A stretch of DNA of 27,500 bases from Chrysomallon squamiferum (taxonomy: Eukaryota > Mollusca > Gastropoda > Neomphalida > Peltospiridae). Positions 10,906-23,336 of the stretch are shown here, piece by piece. Under the pieces are notes generated by a model. The model did no database searches and was not told the origin of the DNA. It saw only the letters and a list, made by a program, of their open reading frames with translations. A program made the translations under genes and the position numbers. The stretch covers positions 4,285,610 to 4,313,109 of the forward strand of contig CM022674.1 in NCBI GenBank assembly GCA_012295275.1, written 5' to 3'. Every line of letters begins with the position of its first letter. The first letter of the stretch is position 1.

Positions 10906-11168
10906 CTGACTGTCTCACTGTCTGTCTCACTGTCTCACTGACTGTCTCTCTGACTGCCTCACAGACTGTCTCACTTCTCACTGTCTCACTGTCTCACTGT
11001 CTCACTGACTGTCTCTCTGACTGCATCACTGTCTCACTGACTGTCTCTCTGACTGCCTCACTGTCTCACTGACTGTCTCACTGTCTCACTGACTGTCTAA
11101 CTGTCTCACTAACTGTCTCACTGACTGTCTCACAGTCTCACTAACTGTCTCACTGTCTCACTGACTGA
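10906..11168. repeat. CTGT/CTCA minisatellite (4-bp based, variable units)
   Basis: About 260 bp is built almost wholly from CTGTCTCA and CTGACTGTCTCA units with CTCT and CTGC variants. No unit length is constant. The array looks like tetranucleotide slippage that has become a higher-order pattern. Confidence 0.9.
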
Positions 11169-11608
11169 CCACTGGATTTAGGATTGCTAGCACGTACCAC
11201 TAACGGACACAAACAAGTTTATTAATTTCAAGATAACTAATTAATTATTATAAGGGATCTGCATCTCACAGATCGAATGGATCGTATTATATACAAAATA
11301 ACATATCTGTTTCACACGCATGAAAGATGCATTGTGAAAGGCACGCTAGTTCTGTGCATGTCTTTCAACTGCATCGTAAATTAATTCGTATATTTAAAAA
11401 AAAAGAAAGACAAAAAAAAGACACCCCCCCCAGACAATTAGGTTTTGTTTTTTTGTATCATCCTAAAAAAAAAAAAAAAAAATCGAGAGAGAGACAGAAC
11501 GATTTCCTTTGATTAAAAGTTTAGATTTATTTTTAGTTATTTTAATAGAATACAAAAAATGTATGAAATCGTAGCTTTGTTGTGAGTCTTTGGGGAAAAT
11601 GCTGATTC
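11169..11608. other. Non-coding sequence with A- and C-runs
   Basis: Complex sequence to about 11390 is followed by A-runs (11393-11420 and 11466-11482) and a C-run of eight to nine bases near 11424-11431. No gene is seen. Confidence 0.6.
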
Positions 11609-12623
<1,015 letters not shown>

Positions 12624-12698
<75 letters not shown>

Positions 12699-12860
12699 TG
12701 ATGATGATGATGATGATGACAGTGTTAATAATAGTAATACCATTATCATTAACACCATCGTGTCATAATCTTTATCATTATAGAAAAATGATGCAACAAT
12801 AACCTGATATTGATTAATAATGATTATGATGATGACGATGATGGTGATGCTGATAATACT
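12624..12860. repeat. (TAA)n-(GAT)n microsatellite and decayed GAT repeat
   Basis: (TAA)n runs from about 12624 to 12696 and (GAT)n from 12695 to 12719. Decayed ATT/GAT-type triplets continue to about 12860. Confidence 0.93.
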
Positions 12861-13850
12861 GCTCTGTGCTGACAGATGACAACATTTTTGATCATAAGTT
12901 AAGAAAATGTATTTTCTCTACAAAAAACGGACAAGAATCTATTCATACCAACAAAGGAACACTAAAGTTGACCATTCAACATTCATAAGCTGCATCATGG
13001 TTGTTCATATTTCAGATATTTGTAAATTAATCTTTTATTAGTTACGAGAAAAAGAGTTACTGGTATTTCGAGCATAAATTATGATAATATATAACATTCC
13101 TTGTTACTGAAAAAACAGAATGGTACATTCATAAATTATGCTAATGTTGCTGCACAAAATTACGTAAAATATATACATATATATATAAATTCGCTAAGTG
13201 AAGTGGTAATATCTGACATTTAATAAGAATTATGTCAATGGATATTGGCTCTTATGTTCCTGACAAAAGTCGACGTTGGATGTGACAATGGCAGCGTCAT
13301 ATAGTTTAGAAGTTACTGTCACTTTCCCGTTCATTTCAAAATATTTTCATTTTTGACTTAAAGAAATTAATTTCGAATATCATTATTTCTGTTTTGTAAA
13401 TGTTTTTTTCTGTAACGTATCTCGAACAGTTGGATAATGACTATATCTTAACTGAGACTTCGCTTTAGTGCTGCTATTCCTGACTACGTTAGTACGTCAT
13501 AGATTATCTTTGCTGTGTAGTACTGTTGATACGTTTTGATGGGGTTAGTGCATATTTTTGATATAAGGAGCAATTCCAAAGCCTTTATTTAAAAACGCAC
13601 GTCATGTCTAATTGTCATTTTTTACTATTCTTTATCCGTTCTTTATTTTACATTTGTTCACTTTTTTCTATTTAAATTTAAGATTATTTTACTAACATTC
13701 TATTATATATCTTTTTCTTTTTCTTTTTTGTTTGTTTTTAAGGTAACTGCGATGTGAATGTATGTCAGTTTATGTTTTAATCTGATGTTTTGATTTCTGC
13801 TGTTTTTGTATAAAAAAATATACTGGTGAATGTATATAGGTGCGTGCGCG
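12861..13850. other. Longest low-repeat part of intron 1
   Basis: About 1 kb of complex AT-rich sequence with only a short (TA) run near 13171-13188. I looked for a second receptor exon (flytrap-domain motifs after DFIR) and saw none, and no other gene. Confidence 0.6.
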
Positions 13851-14440
<590 letters not shown>

Positions 14441-14445
14441 TTTTA

Positions 14446-14479
<34 letters not shown>

Positions 14480-14656
14480 TGTTTTAAATAATTACATTAT
14501 TAATATTTTGGCATAATAAATAAATCAAAATAAACAGTTTCATGCAATTTAATCCAAGGCAGTAATTTCACTGTAGAGTTCTAAAGTTTGTTCTTTATTA
14601 TAAAAAAGTGTCTATTATTATTATTATTATTGTTATTATTATTAACATTATTATTA

Positions 14657-14687
<31 letters not shown>

Positions 14688-14693
14688 CTAAAA
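14441..14693. repeat. Two (ATT)n tracts at the 5' end of intron 1
   Basis: (ATT)n runs lie at about 14448-14480 and 14613-14693, separated by AT-rich sequence. The second tract ends only a few bases from the splice donor, so its length sets the immediate context of the exon. Confidence 0.95.
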
Positions 14694-14697
14694 CGAA

Positions 14698-14703
14698 ACT
14701 TAC
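14698..14703 (-). other. 5' splice donor of the receptor exon (GTAAGT)
   Basis: Read on the minus strand the exon ends ATACGAG and is followed directly by GTAAGT, the consensus animal splice donor. The break falls after the first base of a codon, giving a phase 1 intron. Family similarity stops here: the frame beyond it runs into a (TAA)n microsatellite translated as poly-Asn. This supports the donor over a readthrough reading. Confidence 0.9.
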
Positions 14704-15133
14704 CTCGTATAAAATCCACCGCTTGTTCCAAACCGTATATATCGCGGTCGCAATCGTCTTTTGCCAGAACTCCGATTTTAACTCCGGGAATGAAATTAGT
14801 TTTGTTGCTATTTATATAATCCAGCGTGTACAGCATGGTCTCCAGGGCCTGTATCCCTCCCTGGGGCATAATCCTACCACAGATCTTATCCTCGCTCCTC
14901 GCGTGGACCATGTGCAAAGCTCCGAGGATTATCTGGCCGTCCACATTGGACGCCAGGTCCCTGTTCGGCCAAGTGTAGTTGGAGTATTTCCCTTGGAAAA
15001 CGAAACTTTTCTCATTGTGCGACGAGTTTTCGTTCCACTCGGGTATCTCCAGGACCCCGCCGCCGAACAACGTGAAGAACCACACTGAAGAGTAAGCTAG
15101 TGTCAGCGCACAGGTATGGGACGCTGCATTCAT
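14704..15133 (-). CDS. First coding exon of a metabotropic glutamate receptor-like class C GPCR (partial gene)
   Basis: This exon encodes the N-terminus of a cell-surface class C GPCR whose extracellular Venus-flytrap domain binds an amino-acid ligand. The ATG at 15133-15131 (context ACC ATG A) opens 143 codons plus one base. An open frame continues upstream, but its first listed codon is GTG, so the ATG is preferred. Residues about 8-24 form a hydrophobic signal peptide. From residue 64 the family pattern follows: DGQIILGALHMVH, then CGRI (Cys85), GGIQALETMLYTLDYIN, PGVKIG, DDCDRDIYGLEQAVDFIR (Cys128). Cys85 and Cys128 match the mGluR1 Cys67-Cys109 disulfide in spacing. N-glycosylation sequons lie at Asn36, Asn52 and Asn110. 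The position of mGluR1 Arg78, which contacts the glutamate gamma-carboxylate, is Ala96 here. The IMPQGGIQALE stretch and this change resemble, from memory, Drosophila mangetout/DmXR. Membership of the receptor family is secure; the subfamily is inference (about 0.5). The rest of the receptor, including the seven membrane helices, is outside the window. Confidence 0.93.
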
Positions 15134-15474
15134 GGTCCATGGACACAACAACAACACACTCGGCGAAAACGTATGACGGGGTGGAAAGAGAGAAAAAAAA
15201 AAAAAGCGACCGATATACTCTCGTCTCCTTTTAACTTTCGCTCGCTGGCTCGCTGTCTCGCTGGTTGGTTGGTTGGTTGGTTGGTTGGTTCTTCTTCGTT
15301 GTTAGAGTCCGCCTATAGCTGCCGATTCAGCCTCGGCTAGAAAAATTGATCATTTTATTGAGAAAGCCGTTTTGTCCACTGAGAAACTCTGGATTGCGGG
15401 ATTCGTTCTACTTTGACGCCCGTTTGTTGAACGTGAACACGTTTTTGTCACAGCCGAGGTGACGTGTGTACAGA
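15134..15474 (-). promoter_or_regulatory. Probable 5' UTR and promoter region of the receptor gene
   Basis: This low-repeat segment lies immediately 5' of the receptor ATG and is richer in CpG than most of the window. I see no TATA box. Visible elements include a near-perfect ACGTG inverted repeat (15430-15443), a TGACGTG half-CRE-like site (around 15459-15466) and a GGTT tract. A pyrimidine tract (complement of the A-run 15193-15205 and its flank) followed by AG at 15160-15159 could be a splice acceptor, in which case the true promoter lies further upstream. The transcription start cannot be placed from sequence alone. Confidence 0.45.
15262..15290. repeat. (GGTT)n tract in the receptor 5' flank
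   Basis: About seven tandem GGTT units follow a short CTCGCTGG-like run (15238-15263). On the receptor sense strand this is (AACC)n. The plus strand has many evenly spaced GG pairs, which could form a two-layer G-quadruplex. Confidence 0.85.
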
Positions 15475-15489
15475 GAGGGAGGGAGGGAG

Positions 15490-15575
<86 letters not shown>
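15475..15575. repeat. (GAGG)/(GA)n tract bordering the receptor 5' flank
   Basis: GAGG units are followed by about 40 GA units. On the receptor sense strand this is a pyrimidine (CT)n tract about 340-440 bp upstream of the ATG. Confidence 0.96.
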
Positions 15576-15578
<3 letters not shown>

Positions 15579-15606
15579 TGTAGAATTAATTTACAAAGTT
15601 TATGAC

Positions 15607-15607
<1 letters not shown>

Positions 15608-15650
<43 letters not shown>

Positions 15651-15681
15651 TATTACTACTACTACTACTATTATTAATGAC

Positions 15682-15712
<31 letters not shown>

Positions 15713-15741
15713 CTACTACTACTACTACTATTATTAATGAC

Positions 15742-15776
<35 letters not shown>
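15608..15776. repeat. (ATT)n/(ACT)n block with an exact 60-bp tandem duplication
   Basis: Positions 15661-15710 and 15721-15770 are identical over 50 bases, including the non-repeat word TTAATGACAGTATT. A 60-bp unit has therefore been tandemly duplicated rather than grown by triplet slippage alone. Confidence 0.95.
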
Positions 15777-15778
<2 letters not shown>

Positions 15779-15917
15779 CGAAACGTTATTATTTTGTTTA
15801 TGTCTTTACATTTAATGTTACTATTACTGCAAAAACTAGGAACAATTAACTATTTTTTTTGGGGGGTTGGGTGTCTCTTTATTTGAGTATTACAAAAACA
15901 ACCGCAGCTACAGGAAA

Positions 15918-16240
15918 CGTAGTAGTAGTAGTAGTAGTAGTAATAGTAGTAGTAGTAGTAGTAGTAATAGTAGTAGTAGCAGTAGTAGTAATAGTAGTAG
16001 TAGCAGTAGTAGTAATAGTAGAGTAGTAGTAGTAGTAATAGTAGTAGTCGTAGTAATAGTAGTAGTAGTAGTAGCAGTTGTAGTAGTAGTTGTAGTAGTA
16101 GTAATAGTAGTAGTAGTAGTAGTAGTAATAGTAGTAGTAGCAGTAGTAGTAATAGTTTTAGTAGTAGTAATAGTAGTAGTCATTAGTAATAGTAGTAGTA
16201 GTAGTAGAGTTGTAGTAGTAGTTGTAGTAGTCTTCTTCTT
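15918..16240. repeat. (AGT)n array with a 24-bp higher-order period
   Basis: About 320 bp is built from AGT triplets with AAT, AGC, CGT and TGT variants. AAT occurs at 15942, 15966, 15990 and 16014, exactly 24 bp apart, and two successive periods carry AGC at the same place. The array is later interrupted by one-base slips and ends in a CTT run near 16230. Confidence 0.95.
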
Positions 16241-16914
16241 CTTTGTAATGGCATTAGGAGCTTCATGTTAATTATTATTGTTATTATTATTATTATTATG
16301 TATGTATGTCTTTATTCGTGACTTCATTACTTTACTACTGTCAGAACTAGAAGCAAGCAGTGGTAGCTTTTGTTACTTTGTCACAATTCTTAACTTTTGT
16401 TGTTGTTCCCATATATATATATATATATATGTAAAATAAAATAAAACTCTCATTCTATTATTACTACTATCACCACCACTACCACGACTACTACTACTAC
16501 ATCCTAATAATGCATCGTTAACAGTCGTGACAATCAGATGCAGTTCCAGCAAATCTAGTTACAATATTATTATCAGATTTCATTTATAACTTGCGCATTA
16601 ATGTCGTTAATCTTTTTCTTATTATTTGTAAAAATTAGTAGTTGTAGCAGTATTAGTGTAGTGGTAACAGTACTAGTATTACTTGTGGTAATAGAGGTAC
16701 TAGTAGTTTTTGTTTTAGTATTAGCTGTAGTAAAGTAATGGAAATTAAATTCGTTTATCAGAAATTCTTGAGACCGAAAGTGTTTCAGATTTCTGAATTT
16801 TGGGGGTATTTCGGAATTTTGGGGGTATTTCGGAATATTAGGAGAAAGCCGGAGAAAACGAATTAAGTCTACAATGAATTTCAATTATATGTCATATACA
16901 GCTTATACAAATAT
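16241..16914. other. Non-coding sequence with small repeats
   Basis: A short (ATT)n (about 16271-16298), (AT)n (16411-16431) and ACC/ACT triplets (about 16461-16500) occur here. A 19-bp unit, GAATTTTGGGGGTATTTCG, is present twice in tandem at 16795-16832. No gene is seen. Confidence 0.65.
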
Positions 16915-18007
<1,093 letters not shown>

Positions 18008-18352
18008 AAAAATTTAATAACGTTATTATTATTTTTGTATTTATTATTATTATTATTATTGTTGTTGTTGTTGTTGTTGATATTATTATTATTTGATTAT
18101 TTCTACTACAGCTGCTTGTTATTATAATAACAGTAATGATGATGATGATAATAATAACAATAACAACAATAATATTAATTATTATTATTATTATTGTCGT
18201 TGTTGTTGTTATTATTATTATCATCATCATCATCATTACTGTTATTATACAGCAGTTCTAGTATAAATAATAAAATAATAATAATATCAACAACAACAAT
18301 AACTATAATAATAATAAATAAAATAATAATAATATTATTATTACTATTATTA
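18008..18352. repeat. Long imperfect inverted repeat made largely of trinucleotides
   Basis: The sequence folds back on itself about a centre near 18180-18186. The inner arms share TATAATAACAGTAATGATG at 18123-18141 with its complement ending at 18249. They then pair GAT with ATC, ATA with TAT and CAA with TTG blocks in the same order. Outside these the arms still correspond, as GTTGATATTATTATTATT (about 18076) matches the complement of AATAATAATATCAAC (about 18279-18293). Each arm is roughly 150-170 bp. Shared non-repeat words argue that this is a true inverted duplication and not just adjacent microsatellites. Confidence 0.75.
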
Positions 18353-20054
18353 TAAATGTTTACATATTTGTTAATACATTTCAATTATATTTTCATTTAT
18401 TTGTTTATTTATTTATTTATTGCTATATTCATTGTTTTATTCATTGGAGCTGTATGGAATGACACAGAGAAAGTGACGTTGAGTTAAAAAATATTAAAAG
18501 TGTGTCACCATTGTTACACGTGTCCAGAGAAATATCACTTCTATCCATAACGTATTTCCATCAGTAGCAGTAGTGGTGTTTTCAAACTGATTCATGCAAA
18601 ATTAACGTCGACGTCTTCGCATCTAAGACTTATCCTTGCATCAACCGTTGTCACTATTGTCACGGCAAATGCTGCTGCTATATGAATAATGCTTACGAAA
18701 TTATTTTTGCAGTTCTGTTACCGTTGTTGCATCGAAAATGTCACTGCCTTTGCTGTTTTTGATGCAACGTCACTAGCTGTGCTGCCCTGTCCATGTTAAC
18801 ACTGTCGTTGTCGTTGTTTTGATAACGCTACAGACGTTGTTTATCAACTATGTTTTGTCACGACGTCACAAATGTCAAAAGAAGTGCTGCATCTACGCAT
18901 CAATAACATCTCCATATCTTCGCGAATCCGCCGTTGTCGTTGTCTGGAAATGTATCATCGTCGCGTACGATGATGTATCGACGTGTTATCCCGGTGTCAT
19001 CGTCGCTGCTGTTGCTGCAGAGATATATCGCTGCCAGTGATGATGGCTATTTTGTCACCTCCGTTTGCTCACGTTGGTTATCATGAAGATGGTATCATGG
19101 GGTCAGTAGGGATTAGTCTGTCGGGAATTTTTGCTCCCTTCAAGTACGTCGCGTCAAAGATTTCGGATATTGATATTGTCTTCGTGGACAGGAAGAAGAT
19201 ATAGTAAGATGTAGCTTTCCGAACTTTAATATTGGTAGTAGTTGCTGTAGTTGAAGTAGATGTAGTGGCAGACAGAAGTAGCTCTACTAGTAATGGCTTT
19301 AGTGCAAATAATAGTAGCTGTCGTTGACGTAGTATCATAAACGCTGTTGGTGTTTGGTTTTAGCAGCAGTAGCTGAAGTATGGCACATGTAGTAAATATA
19401 CTAGTAGTAGCCTTCATTGCATTAATATTGATGTCAGTAATTGTAAACACCGTCAAAGTTGTTGTTGTGTCGCCGTTAACGGGGTTGACAGGAACGCTGT
19501 CAGCAGTTTATGGAAACTTTGTCGTCAACGTTGTTGTTGCGTTCAGGACATCAATATCAATACGACTGGAAACGTACATCATGGATGACGTCGTTACCGT
19601 TGTTCTTGCTGTGTCTGCGACATCATTCTGTTGATGACGTCAGTGGAGTTGTCGCCTTCACTGCAGTCTCAGTCATGATCGTTCCTTCCCACCCGGGTGC
19701 TGCAGCGACGTTGTTGTTGATGATGAGGTCCCTGTCATCATCTTTTGCATCCCACCGATTTCTGGAACAACGTCGCTGTCGAGGTGATTGGATCCATTTA
19801 TCGCACAGACACGTTAATTTGAGGATCGTGATTTGAAAACATCATATTGGCAATTAAATTAATTGAATTGAATCCTGAGCTAGATTGTCTGGGAGGAAGG
19901 CCTGAGTTCGTTAAATTGAACGTCTGGTGACATCATCACTCTGCAGCTGAGATCTCAACAACAGCTACGCCGAATCCGCCCCGTGTTAAAAAGATAATCC
20001 TTTATCTGTTCGTACGTCACGTTTTGTTTATTTATTTTACTGTTGGAAAGTAAA
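18353..20054. other. Intergenic domain rich in ACGTC and GTT/GTC words
   Basis: This is about 1.6 kb without long microsatellites. From about 18590 to 20020 the sequence is noticeably richer in CpG, with ACGTC or GACGT words recurring roughly ten times and frequent GTTGTT/GTCGTT triplets. A perfect CRE octamer (TGACGTCA) lies at 19635-19642. Several short open frames exist in more than one frame, but none resembles a known protein. A diverged (GTT/GTC)n array is the simplest reading. Confidence 0.5.
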
Positions 20055-20294
<240 letters not shown>

Positions 20295-20448
20295 GTTTAT
20301 TATATTACGTCTTTTGCTTCCTTTTACATCTTTTGTTCACATTTTTCTTCACTTTTCTTTACGAATGAGATGAATATTTATTTATTAATTTATATATTTA
20401 TTTAATTTTTATACCTATGACTCGATGTTTGTTTTGTTTTTTTTGAAT

Positions 20449-20499
<51 letters not shown>

Positions 20500-20502
20500 T
20501 TA
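20295..20502. repeat. T-rich sequence and (TTTA)n
   Basis: T-rich sequence leads to a nearly pure (ATTT)n run at about 20448-20502. Confidence 0.9.
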
Positions 20503-21720
20503 TTGTTCTTTTCCACGAATAACAAGAAATGCTATTTCATGTTTTATCTTTTCTTCTGACTTTTAAATTTATTTCATTTCCCTAGTTTTCCCTTTTCAGA
20601 ATTTCTGTATTGAAATTTATGCCACCAAACACAAAGTTTGCGCTTAAAAAAAATAGAGAAAAACAAATTAATAAAAGAAAAACAAATAAATAAAAGAAAA
20701 ACAAGAAAAAAATGAATGAAAAAAAAAAAAAAACTCAAAAGCTATAAAATAAAATCGTATAAATAATGAACGAAATTCAATGATCAAAAAATGAAGTAAA
20801 AAAATCTGAATGTTATCAGACTTGTAAAATCTTTTTTTTTTACTGATCTGATAAAATATGCGACCATGTTCCAATGGAAGAAGCAATAACATCTAGCATG
20901 TTCTTTTTTTTTTTTCAAAGAGAACCTTATTGAATTCTGTTATCTCTACTACGCATTTGTCATTGCATCAATAGAAAGGAACAAATTCTGGTTTTTTCTT
21001 TGTTCGTACATACGAGAACTCAAATTTGTTAGTCTCTTTTAGCCTGGGAATAACAGAAACAAAACAAATAAATAAATAAAATAAATAAAATAAAATGCAT
21101 GTGTTACGTGCAAAGATTTTTCATTTCCTTTTTCTTTATTGTGTTTATTTTATTTATTTTACTTATTTTATTTTTAATAAATGCTTCGTAATTTTGATAA
21201 TTTACAGATTGCTTGACATGTACAAACGACTCATTTAGAGTTGTTTGTAGCAGAATTAATATTTCTTTTTTTCTTTTCTTTTCTTTCGTTTATTCTTTTT
21301 AGTAAAGCCGTTGATGATCATTTGAAGACAAATATGGGGACTGTATACTATTTTTTTGTTTTCTTTCAGTTCTGTCTTATGTCATCATGTCTTTGTATCG
21401 TGGTTAACAGCCGAAACAACTGGTGTAGTTTCCATACAGTGTTTATTGTTTTTAATTAACGTATTAAAGATTTGAAGGTTCCGTGTTCGCTGTCTAGCAA
21501 CGGTTTGTTGTTCGATGATCAATTTAGGAAGGTTATAAATAAATTAAAAAAACAAAACATTTTCTATAAATAATCTGGAAAATGATGCAGCTGTAGCAGT
21601 TTTATTATTCCACAGTTCTAAATTTATTTATTCTGTTTATTTTATTTTATTTTTGTAAGGCTGAGATATAATCAGACCTTATCTGAAACCAGTTTATAAA
21701 ATAAAATAAAACTTTTCTTA
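20503..21720. other. AT-rich intergenic sequence
   Basis: A-rich stretches (20647-20740) and short AAAT repeats (21060-21095, about 21150-21180 and 21630-21720) are set in ordinary AT-rich sequence. No gene is seen. Confidence 0.65.
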
Positions 21721-22102
21721 CTCTTCCTCCTACAACTATTGTTACCACTATTTATTACTACTATTATTACTATTACAACGACCACCTCTAATTATACTAC
21801 TACTACTACAACCACTATTACTTCTTCTGTTACTACCACTACTATTTCATCTACAACTGCTACTGCTATTCTGTCTTGTCATCGCCATTATTATTATTAT
21901 TGTTTTTGTCACATGTTTTATTTAAATGACACAGTCTTTGTGTCACCTACATACACATTTAGAGACGAGTTTCCCTTCCTATTTAACGTTACTTACACCA
22001 TCTCCACTGAAACCTCTAATTACATTTTAAGTACTGAATTCGCAATGCCGTAATTGTGACCCCTTGATAGGAAAAGAGTATTAAGTCGCTTGTTCGTTTA
22101 TG
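21721..22102. repeat. Decayed (ACT)n array and flank
   Basis: ACT, ACC, ATT and ACA triplets with substitutions fill about 21725-21900. The following 200 bp is ordinary sequence. Confidence 0.75.
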
Positions 22103-22517
<415 letters not shown>

Positions 22518-22625
22518 TGGCTGGTAGTTCGTGAGTTAGAGCGTTCACCTGATGTGTAAAGAGTTGCTAGATCACTGCTGTTTAGTGTGAGAATGAACTG
22601 GCTGTTGTCCCAGACACTACCCCAA
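22518..22625 (+). mobile_element. Degenerate tRNA-like SINE head
   Basis: GGTAGTTCGTGAGTTAGAGC at about 22523-22542 resembles a tRNA box A region with its D-arm. GTTCACCTGATGTGTAAAG follows in the anticodon-arm position, and GTTGCTAGATCACTGC is a weak box B. The sequence is too diverged to fold as a functional tRNA. Octopus and squid genomes are known to carry tRNA-derived SINEs, and this is likely an old copy of one. The 3' body cannot be delimited. Confidence 0.5.
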
Positions 22626-22663
22626 GTACAGTTTGCAGAGACCAAATCTTCGCGTCACTGAAA

Positions 22664-22666
<3 letters not shown>

Positions 22667-22750
<84 letters not shown>
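22667..22750. repeat. (CT)n microsatellite
   Basis: About 42 CT units are uninterrupted. Confidence 0.97.
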
Positions 22751-22753
<3 letters not shown>

Positions 22754-22769
22754 AGCTCTCATTAATCTG

Positions 22770-23336
22770 TTATTATTACAGTTCCTACTACAGTATTATC
22801 ATAACTACTACTACTACTATTGGTATTACCATTTCTACTACTACTTGGTATTACCATTACACAACTACTTCCTATTACTAACAGTATCAAATTACTTTAC
22901 TGCTACTGCTACTACTTACTACTTATTGTATTACTGCTTATTACTATTACTACCATTACTACTATTGCTACTGCTATTGTTTACTACTACTAGTACGATT
23001 ACTATTGCTACTACTACTATTACTACTACTGTTAATCCTATTACTACTGTTAAAACAACAACAATTACTATTACTGCTACAACTACTACTACCAATACTC
23101 TATTACAACACCAGAATTATTATATTTGTACTGCTACTGCTACTACTACTGCACTACTCCAATACTACTGCTGTATTATTACTACTCTGCTATTATTACA
23201 ACAACTACTACTCCTACTACTGCTATTACTACTATTACTACTACTACTACTACTGCAACTACTACTGCTATTACTACTATTACTACTACTACGATTATTA
23301 CTACAACAACTACTACTACTATTACACTACCATAAC
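22770..23336. repeat. Degenerate (ACT)n/(ATT)n array
   Basis: More than 500 bp of ACT, ATT, GCT and ACA triplets. Internal copies exist: TTGGTATTACCATT occurs at 22820 and 22845, and a block starting TGCTATTACTACTATT occurs at 23221 and 23266. Poly-Leu, poly-Tyr and poly-Thr frames are repeat translations. Confidence 0.9.

Noticed and set aside
7911-11168. CRISPR-like array because of regular repeats
   Set aside because: The units are microsatellites and minisatellites with no unique spacers, in a eukaryotic context.
14657-14703. Continuation of the receptor frame past the splice donor to a stop at 14657
   Set aside because: The extra residues are mostly poly-Asn from (TAA)n, and the exon already ends at a consensus GTAAGT donor.
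14588-15088. 166-codon plus-strand frame overlapping the receptor exon
   Set aside because: It is antisense to the receptor exon, starts inside an (ATT)n repeat and has no family similarity. The minus-strand reading has clear class C receptor motifs.
18819-19836. Several plus-strand frames of 73-108 codons in the CpG-rich domain
   Set aside because: They overlap in different frames, have a composition driven by GTT/GTC/ATC words, and resemble no protein. I kept the region as a compositional finding only.
22518-22592. Functional tRNA gene
   Set aside because: The T-arm and acceptor stem do not pair and box B is decayed, so a SINE relic is more likely.
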